From Thermofilaceae archaeon (GTDB lineage Archaea > Thermoproteota > Thermoprotei > Thermofilales > Thermofilaceae), in NCBI GenBank assembly GCA_025057995.1, contig JANXEW010000003.1:104863-168862 (forward strand): a stretch of DNA of 64,000 nt, read 5' to 3'. Below the pieces are notes generated by a model. The model saw only the letters and a list, made by a program, of their open reading frames with translations. It ran no database searches and was not told where the DNA came from. Positions 25,885-34,672 of this stretch are shown piece by piece. Numbering within the stretch: the stretch's first letter is position 1; the number at the start of each line of letters is the position of its first letter. A program made the translations under genes and the position numbers.

Positions 25885-25934
25885 TCAGTGAGATAACCGA
25901 TTCGTCACGGATCATTTCCCCGAGACTTCATCAT
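25885..25934 (-). ncRNA. Candidate C/D box guide sRNA
   Basis: Read on the minus strand, box C ATGATGA (25934-25928), a 12-nt guide, D' ATGA, a 3-nt spacer, C' GTGACGA (one change from consensus), a 13-nt guide and box D CTGA (25888-25885) follow in order. The 50-nt span and the inner spacings match archaeal C/D box sRNAs. A TATA-like GATAAAGTAAAA lies upstream at 25967-25978, and no gene occupies the site. Guides are AGTCTCGGGGAA and ATCGGTTATCTCA; I could not assign targets. Such RNAs direct 2'-O-methylation with fibrillarin, Nop5 and L7Ae. Confidence 0.6.
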
Positions 25935-25976
25935 CTGAAACCTCATGAGTCTACGTTCTCTATGAGTTTTACTTTA

Positions 25977-27281
25977 TCAAAACACGTGTTCCAATATAAA
26001 AACCCAGTCCTCCAATGGTCCACTCGTAGGGGGTGATAACTCTATAATCTGCTTGCCTCTGCACCGTCCCGCGTGGTATCGTGCGCCAGAGGATGGGTCA
26101 TACCACCATGCGTCGAATACACCCTCTATCGTCTTGAGATTTAGCTTGAAAGGCTTACCTGTTGGCACGTACACCATCGCAAAGCTTTCATCGATAGCTC
26201 GGCAAGCTACCGTGTAGTCGGACCCGGATCCCGCATCCAGTAACAAAGTCTGGTCGGGTTGAAGAAGCCCAAGCCTCCCTTCAAGTAACTCTCTCAGATA
26301 CTTCATCTGCGAAGCTCCCGGCACGTCTAAGGCATCAATCCAGCGCAACCGGGGATGGAAATGGCGGGTCCAAGTCGACGTAAGAGGCCTATTCTCTGGC
26401 TCGTACATCATCCAAACCTCATTGCAGCCGTAAGTGAATCCACAGGCGCCGCTAAATATAGCCCAATAGGCTGCCTCTCTTACATCATGTGCGTCAAACC
26501 TTCCCTTGGAGGGATCCCAGTTCACAGGATGGTTCTCGTAACGTGCCTCTCCCTCAACGACAGGTTTAACAGGCCTTAGAGAGTAGTCGCGTTGAATCAT
26601 TAGGTAGTTGGGCAGGTGTTTCTCACTGTGACCCGATTGTACCATATTGAAATCAAGCCACCCCTCGTCGTGTAACCATTCTGAAGAAGAGTGACCGCCC
26701 ATCGGGTGGTAGGTGATGAGTAGTTCCCCTCTACTCTTCTCCTTCAACCCCTTTGCCAGTGCTCTCCAGACTTCAAGGTGCTTCTCGGTCTCTATAGGGC
26801 GATCTCCCCCTAGGACCCAGACCACTGGCTTATTCTTGTACCTCTCACCTAGAAAGCTTCCATACTCGTAGGCGTTCTCAGGCGTAAAGATCTCCGGACC
26901 CTGACCCCACTTCTTGTTAACCTTGTCACCCCAAGTTGGTAGTAGCGCAGCATACATGCCGTGTTTCTCGGCTGTTTCGACGAAGAAGTCCACTACCTTG
27001 AAGTAAGCCTCGTTAGGTTCATTCGGGTTACCGTTGATAAGCGGAAGCTCACCGTAAGCGTTCGGCTCTGTCAGCCCGTTAAACTCGGCGAGGATGACAC
27101 TCGTCACGACAGTAAACCCCTTCTCAGCGCGGTTCCGAATGTAAAACTCGATTTCCTCGAAAGTGGCACGGTGGATCAGCTCCCAAGCTGTATCAGCAAG
27201 GTATACGAAGGGTTTATTGTCAGCATTTACTAAGATACGGTTCGAGAGAGGGTGTCCCTCCCTCTCAAAGACTTTAAGCAT
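25977..27281 (-). CDS. GH140-like (DUF4038) glycoside hydrolase
   Basis: About 434 residues from the ATG at 27281. The DUF4038 region has FVYLADTAWELIHRATFEEIEFY, YAALLPTWGDKVNKKWG and NKPVVWVLGGDRP. GFTYGCNEVWMM follows, and a C-terminal beta domain (DAWWYDPSSGARYHAG) resembles the 'collagen-binding' module found with it. Candidate catalytic residues are the Asp in LGGDRP (about 160) and the Glu in VVEGEARYE (about 243). The characterised relative is an apiosidase acting on pectin RG-II. No signal peptide is seen. A TATA-like AATTTTATAG near 27307 supports the start. Confidence 0.75.
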   Translation of the reverse strand: MLKVFEREGHPLSNRILVNADNKPFVYLADTAWELIHRATFEEIEFYIRNRAEKGFTVVTSVILAEFNGLTEPNAYGELPLINGNPNEPNEAYFKVVDFFVETAEKHGMYAALLPTWGDKVNKKWGQGPEIFTPENAYEYGSFLGERYKNKPVVWVLGGDRPIETEKHLEVWRALAKGLKEKSRGELLITYHPMGGHSSSEWLHDEGWLDFNMVQSGHSEKHLPNYLMIQRDYSLRPVKPVVEGEARYENHPVNWDPSKGRFDAHDVREAAYWAIFSGACGFTYGCNEVWMMYEPENRPLTSTWTRHFHPRLRWIDALDVPGASQMKYLRELLEGRLGLLQPDQTLLLDAGSGSDYTVACRAIDESFAMVYVPTGKPFKLNLKTIEGVFDAWWYDPSSGARYHAGRCRGKQIIELSPPTSGPLEDWVFILEHVF

Positions 27282-27352
27282 CACGCAAAACCTTGTCACA
27301 GCTATAAAATTTTCTCGCCATCAGGACTGGTTTCCGATTCTAATAGTTTATT

Positions 27353-29239
27353 CTACCTCCTGTATGCGTCTTGGAAGAACTCGGCTAACCGCTTGAAGAA
27401 ATCCCCCAAAGCTTCCCAAACCCTCTTAAAGAAATCCAGTAACTTGCCAATCCAATCTGTTCTCGGTTTTTCCGGCTGCGGTGGCGGTGTTTCGGCGGGA
27501 GGCTGTCGGTTTTCCTCATTCTCGATTCGAGATTCTACAGCCGTTCCAAGGTTCTTGGAGAGCTCGACTGTAAGTGTACCTAAGTGCGTTGAGTGCTTCA
27601 ACCACGCTAGAGCCTCCTCAGTAGAAGAAGCAGTGTTTGAGAAGTTTAAGAAGTAGACGGCTGTAAGGAGGTCTCGTATCCCGGAAGCAGTTCGAAGAGC
27701 TTGCTCGCGTGAAGTTTTAAGGTATACGTCGCTTCCTGTGACTGAAGCTTGGAAGCTTAACAGTGCAGCCTCAGCTGTAGCAACACATTTTGCAGCTGCA
27801 ACCGCTGCCAGCAGGTGACGACTGGAGGAGTAGAAGGATACGGCCGTAGTGTAGTAAGTGTTAGCGATGTTAAGAAGGCTACTACTGCCTGTCTGGCTAA
27901 GGATTGAGTATGCGTAGGACCACGTCGTTCTTGCTACGGAAAGGTAGGTTTGAGCCACGTGACTGGCGTCTAAGGGCCTACCCCCCTCTACACCCCTCAG
28001 CCATAGGTCTGCTTCGTCCATGAACGCGGATGAATAGGCCAAGTATTGGAGTGCTGTCTCGGGGCTGTCCGACCAAGCGGAGGCAGAAGCGTTGTATAGC
28101 CTTGCGGCTCTAACCACTAGATCTGCAGCTAGCACTAGTCTGTTCAACTGTAGAGCGTTGAAAGGTTCTCTTCTCGCGATTCCACTCAGCGCCTCTCTTA
28201 GTCGGGATTCGACGCTACTAGTGTACTGGTCTAGACTTATGCCAGTGTAGTAGTCAACCAGCATCCTAACCCATCGCGATGTCGCAATGCTGTAAGTGAG
28301 CGTAGGGATGGACTCGATATAGCGTGAGGCTTCGCCGCTTGAGAGGTAACTCCTCGCGCTAGCAAGGTACCTGTTGAGAAGAGATTTGGCTAACCTGCTG
28401 AGTTGTGAAGAGTTCAAGTAATTCTCAGTAATACTCAACTCGTTTCGCGCACTAGAAAGAAGCTCATCTCGTATGCTCGTGACAAGTGAGAGAGCTTCAG
28501 GGCTCAATTCAACCCTACTGGGTGCTTGAGTGGGCACGTCTACGCCGAAGAAGTAGTTAATCGCTTCGCGTAACGTAGAGATCTCCTTCACGGTTAAACC
28601 CCATTGCCTCTTAGCAACTTCAGTTAGGTTTACTGTAACTGGCTCAGTTGTGTAAAGCCTGAAGGGTCCTATTCGCCTCTCTACCGTTCTGTAGGTTGTT
28701 ACGACGCTCTGACCTGGCGGCACTAGGAAGAGCTTTGCACCTAGCGAAGCGGTAGCCTGTGCTTTCTCGTAGACTCCCCCAACTGGTCCTACAGTCCCGT
28801 CCGGCGAAACCATGCCGGTGACCATAACCGACCTGTTAATCGGTTGACCTGTAAGAGCGGAGTAAACCGCGACTGCCATAGCTATTCCTGCACTAGGTCC
28901 TCCTACGATTACAGCCGGTCCTACGACCTTGAAGTAGAAGTTGTATTTTGAGAAGCTTAAATTTAGTAGACTACATACAACTCTAGAAGCAGCGGTAGCA
29001 GCGCCCTGGAAATCCTCCTGGGTCAGAGAGTAGGTGGACACATACACGTCCCCCCAACCTTCGGTAACGAGCACGGTGACGTTCGTAGAAGTGCCAGCGT
29101 AGCCCTTCTCAGTCTGCATGACAGCCGGCGCGAGAATCCATTCGAATCCTATAACCTCAAGCCGTTGCGGCAAAGCGTGCAGTCCTTGAGCTAGTACCAG
29201 CATTAACGCTAGCGCTAGAGCTGGAACTCTCTTGCTCAC
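27353..29239 (-). CDS. Exported archaeal Lon-like (S16) serine protease
   Basis: 628 residues. A signal peptide (about 1-22) is followed by an S16 domain with VGGPSAGIAMAV (catalytic Ser116) and GPVGGVYEKAQA (catalytic Lys159). VTGMVSPDGTVGPVG is the strand between them. No AAA+ module is present. About 380 residues of helical repeats fill the rest, ending in a Pro-rich linker and a basic amphipathic tail. This fits the COG1750 type of archaeal extracytoplasmic Lon-like protease. It is probably outside the cell or membrane-attached, and the substrate is unknown. The start lies about 25 nt after AAAGTTTTAC. Confidence 0.8.
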   Translation of the reverse strand: MSKRVPALALALMLVLAQGLHALPQRLEVIGFEWILAPAVMQTEKGYAGTSTNVTVLVTEGWGDVYVSTYSLTQEDFQGAATAASRVVCSLLNLSFSKYNFYFKVVGPAVIVGGPSAGIAMAVAVYSALTGQPINRSVMVTGMVSPDGTVGPVGGVYEKAQATASLGAKLFLVPPGQSVVTTYRTVERRIGPFRLYTTEPVTVNLTEVAKRQWGLTVKEISTLREAINYFFGVDVPTQAPSRVELSPEALSLVTSIRDELLSSARNELSITENYLNSSQLSRLAKSLLNRYLASARSYLSSGEASRYIESIPTLTYSIATSRWVRMLVDYYTGISLDQYTSSVESRLREALSGIARREPFNALQLNRLVLAADLVVRAARLYNASASAWSDSPETALQYLAYSSAFMDEADLWLRGVEGGRPLDASHVAQTYLSVARTTWSYAYSILSQTGSSSLLNIANTYYTTAVSFYSSSRHLLAAVAAAKCVATAEAALLSFQASVTGSDVYLKTSREQALRTASGIRDLLTAVYFLNFSNTASSTEEALAWLKHSTHLGTLTVELSKNLGTAVESRIENEENRQPPAETPPPQPEKPRTDWIGKLLDFFKRVWEALGDFFKRLAEFFQDAYRR

Positions 29240-29254
29240 ATGTGAGTGTAGAAT

Positions 29255-29301
29255 CTAGCGAGTAAAACTTTGCGGTCTTCAAGTTCATAAAATCTCGCTA
29301 G
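29255..29301. promoter_or_regulatory. 8-bp inverted repeat around the Lon-like gene promoter
   Basis: CTAGCGAG (29255-29262) and CTCGCTAG (29294-29301) are perfect inverted copies 31 bp apart. They flank the TATA-like element of the Lon-like gene in the divergent region shared with the MATE gene. They could be paired operator half-sites. Confidence 0.35.
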
Positions 29302-29405
29302 TCGAGTGAAGCTGGCGGTTTGAGATCAATTAAGTTGTAGCGCTACATAATGTTAAAGTTTTAAATAGTGCTCCAGTTGACCCCCCACGCCAACAAGGCT
29401 AACGC

Positions 29406-30827
29406 TTGCAACGCTTGGTGATCGAATTGGATCGGGCTACTAAGTTGGAAGAGTATAGGGAGCGCGTGGTTAAAGGTTCGATCATAGTAACTTTGTTAAG
29501 GCTGGGAGCCCCTCCAATGTTGTCTCAACTGATAAACCTGACCTACAGTATTTTGAACTCGCTTTGGTTGAGCATGTTCAGCGAAAGCGCTTTGGCTGTA
29601 CCCCGGCAAGTTTTCCCAGTACAGTTCTTCTTCGCTGCTCTTCTAAACGCGCTAGGCGCGGCAGGCTCAAGCGTAGTGTCACAGTATGTTGGAGCAAAGA
29701 TGTTCAGAGAGGTCAAGAGAGAGGTCTCTAGGTTTTTCACAGCAGCCTTTGTGGTCGGAGTCTCTTCTTCAGTGACGTTCTTCCTCCTAAGACCTTGGAT
29801 ATTTGGGTACGTAGTCTACACGCCAGCGGAGATCTATGATTACGTACTAGCGTATACAGCTATTGCGTCCTTCAACATGCTACTCTCAACAGTTACGATG
29901 ACTTTAACCATGATTCTTTCGTCCATCGGTGAGACCAAGTTACCCTCCTTCATGAACCTCCTCGGCATGGTCGTCAACACTGTTCTAGACCCTTTCTTCG
30001 TGCTCGGGCTCGGACCTTTTCCCCGCTTAGGTCCGACGGGCTCAGCGTTAACGGATACGATTGGAATCAGCATATCTCTCGTGCTCCTCCTGGCGCTCTT
30101 CAACTTCCGCTTCAGCGAGATTAAGCCGAACTTTACAAGGGACTACGACGAGGCTTGGGTTAAGCTCGTCGCCAAGATCGGTGGACCGATAGCGATAATG
30201 TCGATGCTCAACAGCTCAGCTTTCATGATGCAGCTGAGGCTCGTAAACTCCTTCGGCGTGAACGTGGCTACAGCCTACTCGATAGGGTTCATAGTCCTCG
30301 ACATCGCGGACGCCGCCATGTGGGGGCTCTCTGGGTCGATAGCCATCATCGTGGGGCAACTACTCGGAGCAGGAGAGTTAACAAAGGCGAAAAAGAGTGC
30401 GCTAAAAGGCTCCCTCTTCGTGGCTTCCATCGTAACCTTCTCCTCGTTCGTAATGTACCTCCTCCGAGAGCCCGTAGTGCATGTGTTTACATCGAACCCA
30501 GCGGTGGTAGAAGCTAGCCTACAGTTCCTTGACACAATTTTACTAGGGCTCCCCTTCTTCGCCTTCTTCATGTGTGGATTCTCAGCCGCTAGAGGCGCAG
30601 GGCGCACGATGGCTGCGACCGCCATCAACGTGGGTAGGCTCTGGTTCGTGAGAGTCGGCCTCTCCTACCTACTAGCGTTCCCCTTAGGCTGGGGACCTCT
30701 AGGCGTCTGGACAGGTATAATGTTGAGCAACATAGTGGGAGGCGTGCTGATAGCAGCTTGGCTCACGTTAGCTAACTGGGCGAGGCCAGTTATCAACGAA
30801 CTCAATTCTCGGACGATCACACAGTAA
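29406..30827 (+). CDS. MATE-family efflux transporter
   Basis: 473 residues with 12 membrane segments in two similar halves. MATE features are LGAPPMLSQLINLTYSILNSLWLSMF, LNALGAAGSSVVSQYVGA, NLLGMVVNTVLDPFFVLGLGPFPRLGPTGSALT and WGLSGSIAIIVGQLLGAG. These proteins expel organic cations, drugs or metabolites by sodium or proton exchange; the substrate is not readable. The start may be TTG 29406 or GTG 29418. The gene is divergent from the Lon-like protease. Confidence 0.85.
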   Translation: MQRLVIELDRATKLEEYRERVVKGSIIVTLLRLGAPPMLSQLINLTYSILNSLWLSMFSESALAVPRQVFPVQFFFAALLNALGAAGSSVVSQYVGAKMFREVKREVSRFFTAAFVVGVSSSVTFFLLRPWIFGYVVYTPAEIYDYVLAYTAIASFNMLLSTVTMTLTMILSSIGETKLPSFMNLLGMVVNTVLDPFFVLGLGPFPRLGPTGSALTDTIGISISLVLLLALFNFRFSEIKPNFTRDYDEAWVKLVAKIGGPIAIMSMLNSSAFMMQLRLVNSFGVNVATAYSIGFIVLDIADAAMWGLSGSIAIIVGQLLGAGELTKAKKSALKGSLFVASIVTFSSFVMYLLREPVVHVFTSNPAVVEASLQFLDTILLGLPFFAFFMCGFSAARGAGRTMAATAINVGRLWFVRVGLSYLLAFPLGWGPLGVWTGIMLSNIVGGVLIAAWLTLANWARPVINELNSRTITQ

Positions 30828-30870
30828 TTTGCATCGCTAACTTTTTCTCGAGAGGTCGACTCTCTCTCCT

Positions 30871-31923
30871 GTGACCAAGCTGAAAGTTAGAGCCCACCGC
30901 AAGGCCGTAGAAGACCCTTGTGAAACCCTCACCGGTCTCAGCGATGGAAGCTACATCCTGAAAGATGAAGCTGGGTACTGTTACCCCTCTCAAGTTTCGA
31001 GTGGGAAGCTTTCGTTCATCATACCGTGTCTCGGGGCTGGAGAAACTAGGGAATTTCTACTCCTCGATGAAACGCCTAGCTGTGAGCTTAAACTCGCCGA
31101 CACGGGTGACGAGATTAGAGTCGCACGGGGCTCCAGGCACGTGGCGAGCTACAAGTATAAGGGGGTTAGAATCCCCTACATCTACCCACTAAACTTAGAT
31201 GGAATATGCATCACTGAAGACTCGCCGCGCGACCACCCCCACCACAACTCTTTATGGACAGCTCACGGCGACGTGAATGGTATCGACTTCTGGGCGGGCG
31301 ACGGTAAAGTGAGGACTCTGGGCTTCATAAGGCTGGTTCAGGGATCAGCTTACGCTGAGATCGTAGCTGAGAACTCGTGGGAAGTTGAAGGATCCAGCCT
31401 ACTCCGCGAGATTAGGAGAATACGCTTCTGGAATACACCTAGCGGAGAGTGGTTGATCGACTACGAGGTACTCCTCAAACCTGAAGGGAGCGTCGTGCTC
31501 GGCGATACGAAGGAGGCTGGGATTGTCTCGGTAAGAGTAGCTAACTCGATGACTGTTCTAAACGGCGGCAAGATAACTAACAGCTGGGGAGGCGTTAATG
31601 AGAAGGAGGTGTGGGGGAGAAGGGCTGAGTGGTGCGACTACAGCGGACCTGTAGCAGGATCAATTTACGGCATAGCGGTGTTCGACCATCCTACAAATCC
31701 ACGCTTCCCAACTTATTGGCACACACGCGACTACGGTCTAATGACAGCGAACATCTTCGGTCTCTCCAGCTTCATCGGCAGTAGGGAGGGGGACATGCCC
31801 TTAACCCGACCAGCAGGCTTCCACTACAGGATACTTGTCCACAGAGGTTGGGTGCATGAAGCTCAAGTTCACCTTAGGTACTTGAACTGGCTCTACCCGC
31901 CCGAAGTTGTCACAATTAGCTGA
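30871..31923 (+). CDS. DUF6807 (PmoA-like) protein
   Basis: 350 residues. CITEDSPRDHPHHNSLWTAHGDVNG is the signature of the DUF6807/PmoA group, with a His cluster that may bind metal or sugar. WGRRAEWCDYSG and IAVFDHPTNPRFPTYWHTRDYGLMTANIFG follow, in the family's order. Members occur beside sugar oxidoreductases and ThuA proteins in polysaccharide-use clusters. The exact reaction is unsettled. It starts on a GTG 43 bp after the MATE gene, so they may share transcription. Confidence 0.75.
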   Translation: MTKLKVRAHRKAVEDPCETLTGLSDGSYILKDEAGYCYPSQVSSGKLSFIIPCLGAGETREFLLLDETPSCELKLADTGDEIRVARGSRHVASYKYKGVRIPYIYPLNLDGICITEDSPRDHPHHNSLWTAHGDVNGIDFWAGDGKVRTLGFIRLVQGSAYAEIVAENSWEVEGSSLLREIRRIRFWNTPSGEWLIDYEVLLKPEGSVVLGDTKEAGIVSVRVANSMTVLNGGKITNSWGGVNEKEVWGRRAEWCDYSGPVAGSIYGIAVFDHPTNPRFPTYWHTRDYGLMTANIFGLSSFIGSREGDMPLTRPAGFHYRILVHRGWVHEAQVHLRYLNWLYPPEVVTIS

Positions 31924-32221
31924 GGACTTATCTATACGTTCCATAGGGTTCAAGCTTTAACTACCCACGCGTGTAAGGAACGAATATTGCGCTAGCGTTG
32001 ATACCACTAGAATAAGGTAAAGACTTTGAAAAGTGATAACGTATGTACAAGTCTTGTGGCTCTTCTACAGAGTTTCGGAATAAGGTACCTGTCGAACGCA
32101 TGAGAACGTGGACCGGAATTATTAGAACAATTCTCATTTTCACTGGTACCAAGGTTATAAGAGTTTAGGAAAAGCTTCGAGAGATGTTACAGATCTCCGA
32201 AACTGAGGAAAGTTTTCAAAC
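31924..32221. other. Intergenic gap with no recognised gene
   Basis: About 300 bp between the DUF6807 and SpeD ends. A TATA-like GGTTATAAG near 32151 points to the right, but no coding frame longer than 26 codons follows before the SpeD gene end. A short inverted repeat, CTGAG...CTCAG, near the SpeD stop could help termination. I see nothing else in it. Confidence 0.4.
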
Positions 32222-32623
32222 TCAGATTTTCTCGATTCGTGGTAGGTTGCTCCTGTCAGCGTAGTTGAAGGTGTAGAACCTGGGTTTAAGTGCTTTCACA
32301 ATATGCTCGAAGGCTTTGAACGGGTCGCTTTCCTCACCGCACGTGTACACGTCTACTGTTGAGTATCGGTACTCGATCCACGTGTGGACGGCTATATGGC
32401 TCTCTACCACTAAGGCTATAACCGAGACTCCTCCTTTATCGCCTCCAAAACTCCAAGATCTAAGATCCCATATCCTCATTTTACCCAGTTCAGCTGCTTC
32501 AGCGACTATCTTCCTCAACTTTTCCTCTTCAGCTGCGACAGAAAGGTCTACATCATACAGGTTACTGTAAACGTGCTTGCCTATGACTCCCTTATCCTTC
32601 CTATCTCCTTTCATCTCTTCCAT
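32222..32623 (-). CDS. SpeD-family pyruvoyl decarboxylase (AdoMet or arginine decarboxylase)
   Basis: 133 residues. [25 protein letters not shown] is the SpeD core. The proenzyme is expected to cut itself between Glu74 and Ser75 so that Ser becomes the pyruvoyl cofactor; His80 and the CG motif belong to the active site. Thermoproteota carry two SpeD homologues, one for S-adenosylmethionine and one for arginine, so either polyamine-pathway enzyme is possible. The length is normal for the class-1B prokaryotic form. It is divergent from the ThuA gene. Confidence 0.85.
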   Translation of the reverse strand: MEEMKGDRKDKGVIGKHVYSNLYDVDLSVAAEEEKLRKIVAEAAELGKMRIWDLRSWSFGGDKGGVSVIALVVESHIAVHTWIEYRYSTVDVYTCGEESDPFKAFEHIVKALKPRFYTFNYADRSNLPRIEKI

Positions 32624-32680
32624 CCTACGGTGCTCCCCTCCCTAAGCTTGTGTTTAAGAACTTTATCCAAGAAGCAAAGG

Positions 32681-32688
32681 TTATAATA
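32681..32688 (+). promoter_or_regulatory. TATA box of the ThuA gene
   Basis: TTATAATA lies 22-29 nt before the GTG at 32710. It places the start of the ThuA gene there and argues against the longer frame from 32650, which would put the promoter inside the coding region. Confidence 0.6.
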
Positions 32689-32709
32689 CTACGTGACGGT
32701 TCGCAAGCC

Positions 32710-33444
32710 GTGCGAGAGTTCATACGTACGACAGTATGGAACGAGTTCTTGCATGAAAAGAGGGATGAGACTGTAGCGCGCATCTACCCGAAAGGGATTC
32801 ACGAGGCGATAGCCGAGTATCTTAGACAACAGCCAGACCTACAAGTTAGAACCGCTACGCTCGACCAGCCTGACCACGGTCTAAGTGAAGAAGTGTTGAA
32901 GAACACTGACGTCTTAATCTGGTGGGGTCACGCAGCCCACGACAGGGTGAGCGATATTGTAGTGGAAAGGGTGTACAAAAGAGTGCTCGAGGGTATGGGT
33001 CTCATAACATTGCACTCGGGTCACTACTCGAAAATATTTAGGAAGCTGATGGGAACCAGTTGTAGCTTGAAGTGGAGGGAGGCGGGTGAGCGTGAACGCA
33101 TCTGGGTTGTCGCACCTTGGCACCCGATCGCTGCAGGTCTGCCAGAGTACTTTGAGCTTGAACATGAAGAGATGTATGGCGAGTTCTTCGACGTTCCGCC
33201 GCCTGATGAGCTTGTCTTCATAAGCTGGTTTGAGGGTGGCGAAGTATTCAGAAGCGGCTGTTGTTACCATAGGGGGAGGGGCAGAGTCTTCTATTTTAGA
33301 CCAGGGCATGAATCTTATCCTACGTACTATGACCCTAATGTCCGAAGGGTTATCCTCAATGCAGTAAGGTGGGCGGCTCCGGCGGGTGGACCTGAACCGC
33401 GCTTCGGTAACTTTAAGCCCCTAGAGCCTTTAGGGCGTAAATAG
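32710..33444 (+). CDS. ThuA-domain protein
   Basis: About 244 residues from the GTG at 32710. [34 protein letters not shown] is the typical ThuA start. [31 protein letters not shown] and [28 protein letters not shown] follow, giving a class-I glutamine amidotransferase-like fold. ThuA proteins are tied to trehalose and other disaccharide use through keto-sugars. It lies near the DUF6807 gene, its usual companion in sugar-use clusters, which supports a role in glycan catabolism. Confidence 0.8.
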   Translation: MREFIRTTVWNEFLHEKRDETVARIYPKGIHEAIAEYLRQQPDLQVRTATLDQPDHGLSEEVLKNTDVLIWWGHAAHDRVSDIVVERVYKRVLEGMGLITLHSGHYSKIFRKLMGTSCSLKWREAGERERIWVVAPWHPIAAGLPEYFELEHEEMYGEFFDVPPPDELVFISWFEGGEVFRSGCCYHRGRGRVFYFRPGHESYPTYYDPNVRRVILNAVRWAAPAGGPEPRFGNFKPLEPLGRK

Positions 33445-33447
33445 TTT

Positions 33448-34629
33448 CTACCAACTTTTACGTTTAACTTTCGAGATCACCACGATTACTAGTACGACCA
33501 CGATTACGCTCCATGATGCAAGTATTAGATTTGTTGGTTTGCTTAGAAATTCAGTTATCGATGATAAAGGGCTTTCCTCAACTCTCTCAGCCCCCACGGC
33601 TATTCTCGGTTGGGGCCACGCAAACTGCCTCACTAAGACCCAATGGAAGACGGCTTTTTGAGTGAAATTGTAGGATCCTCCGCACCCTTGTCCTAAGGCT
33701 ATTACAACATCATTCTCAACACCTAAGTCGACGCTATGGGTTAGAAGTTTAACCAACCCCTCATCGGCTCTCAGCTGCCATACTTCATACCTAGTGGTCC
33801 ATGGTCCTACTCCTATCCGGAAGAGGAAGGTTTCGTTAGCGTTAAAAACAGGCGAGGGTCCTCCATCGTTCCAAGTCGTCATATCCCAGTAGTAGTTGCT
33901 ACTCCCCGAGGGTCCGGCTAACCTATACCAGGTAAACCTACCCATCCTCGCTTCAGTCTGACCTGATACTCCCCACCCCCAAGCATGTATGTAAGCTCCC
34001 CGGGCTTCTGCTGGGTGTGCACCTTCCGTGCCATGTTCACGCAAATCGAGGCATGCATCGTGATCGTAAGCTGTTAACGGGGTAACTAAAGTCTCTACGG
34101 TAAGAGGAAGTGGAAAGGTTTGTGAAAGAATCTGAATGTACTGGTTAGGGGCCATATAGGTCCCAGAGATGTAGAGGCCCTTCCCCGCAATCGCTCCGCC
34201 CTTTACAGTAATATTGTATATTAGTGGGGTTGCGAGAGGAGTCCAGACCTTGGTGTTAAAAACTTTAAAGTCATCGTAAAAGATGAAAACCTCGAAAGGG
34301 TTTTGAACGCAAGGACCTGGGGAGAGCTTTAGGGAGTAATGGTCGCCTGGCGCAATATAGGGGATTCTCACGTACACCGCTACGCTCCTTCCTTCTAGAG
34401 TCTCCGGCACAACCCATAAAGGTAGAATTTCGTCGTCGTAACTGATCGCGCACATCGAAGCTGGATTACTGATTCCCTCGCTTAGTAACAGCTCTCTATC
34501 TACGGTGAAGAAAACAACGTAGTCTGAGAGAGGGGTTTCAGCTATATTCTTCACCGCAACTGGAAGACCGTAAGCTAGAGATGCAATCATTAACGCTACT
34601 AGCGTTACTACTTTCAGTCCAGTGAACAC
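33448..34629 (-). CDS. Exported DUF2341-type surface protein with C-terminal anchor
   Basis: 393 residues. A signal peptide (about 1-21) precedes a beta domain of DUF2341 type (PLSDYVVFFTVDRELLL...PLWVVPE...VAVYVRIPYIAPGDHYSLKL). A concanavalin/LamG-like beta-sandwich (about 120-330) follows, and the protein ends in a membrane segment (about 367-386) with KVKRK. The topology is that of an archaeal cell-surface protein, and such sandwiches often bind glycans. It converges on the ThuA gene (3 bp apart). Its ligand is unknown. Confidence 0.65.
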   Translation of the reverse strand: MFTGLKVVTLVALMIASLAYGLPVAVKNIAETPLSDYVVFFTVDRELLLSEGISNPASMCAISYDDEILPLWVVPETLEGRSVAVYVRIPYIAPGDHYSLKLSPGPCVQNPFEVFIFYDDFKVFNTKVWTPLATPLIYNITVKGGAIAGKGLYISGTYMAPNQYIQILSQTFPLPLTVETLVTPLTAYDHDACLDLREHGTEGAHPAEARGAYIHAWGWGVSGQTEARMGRFTWYRLAGPSGSSNYYWDMTTWNDGGPSPVFNANETFLFRIGVGPWTTRYEVWQLRADEGLVKLLTHSVDLGVENDVVIALGQGCGGSYNFTQKAVFHWVLVRQFAWPQPRIAVGAERVEESPLSSITEFLSKPTNLILASWSVIVVVLVIVVISKVKRKSW

Positions 34630-34672
34630 ATGGAAAAAAAGTGTTAGAGATACTTAAGAGTTGTCTGCCAAG

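Noticed and set aside
31961..32152. 63-codon minus-strand frame in the gap before SpeD
   Set aside because: It has no promoter, no pattern and unusual composition. It is probably chance.
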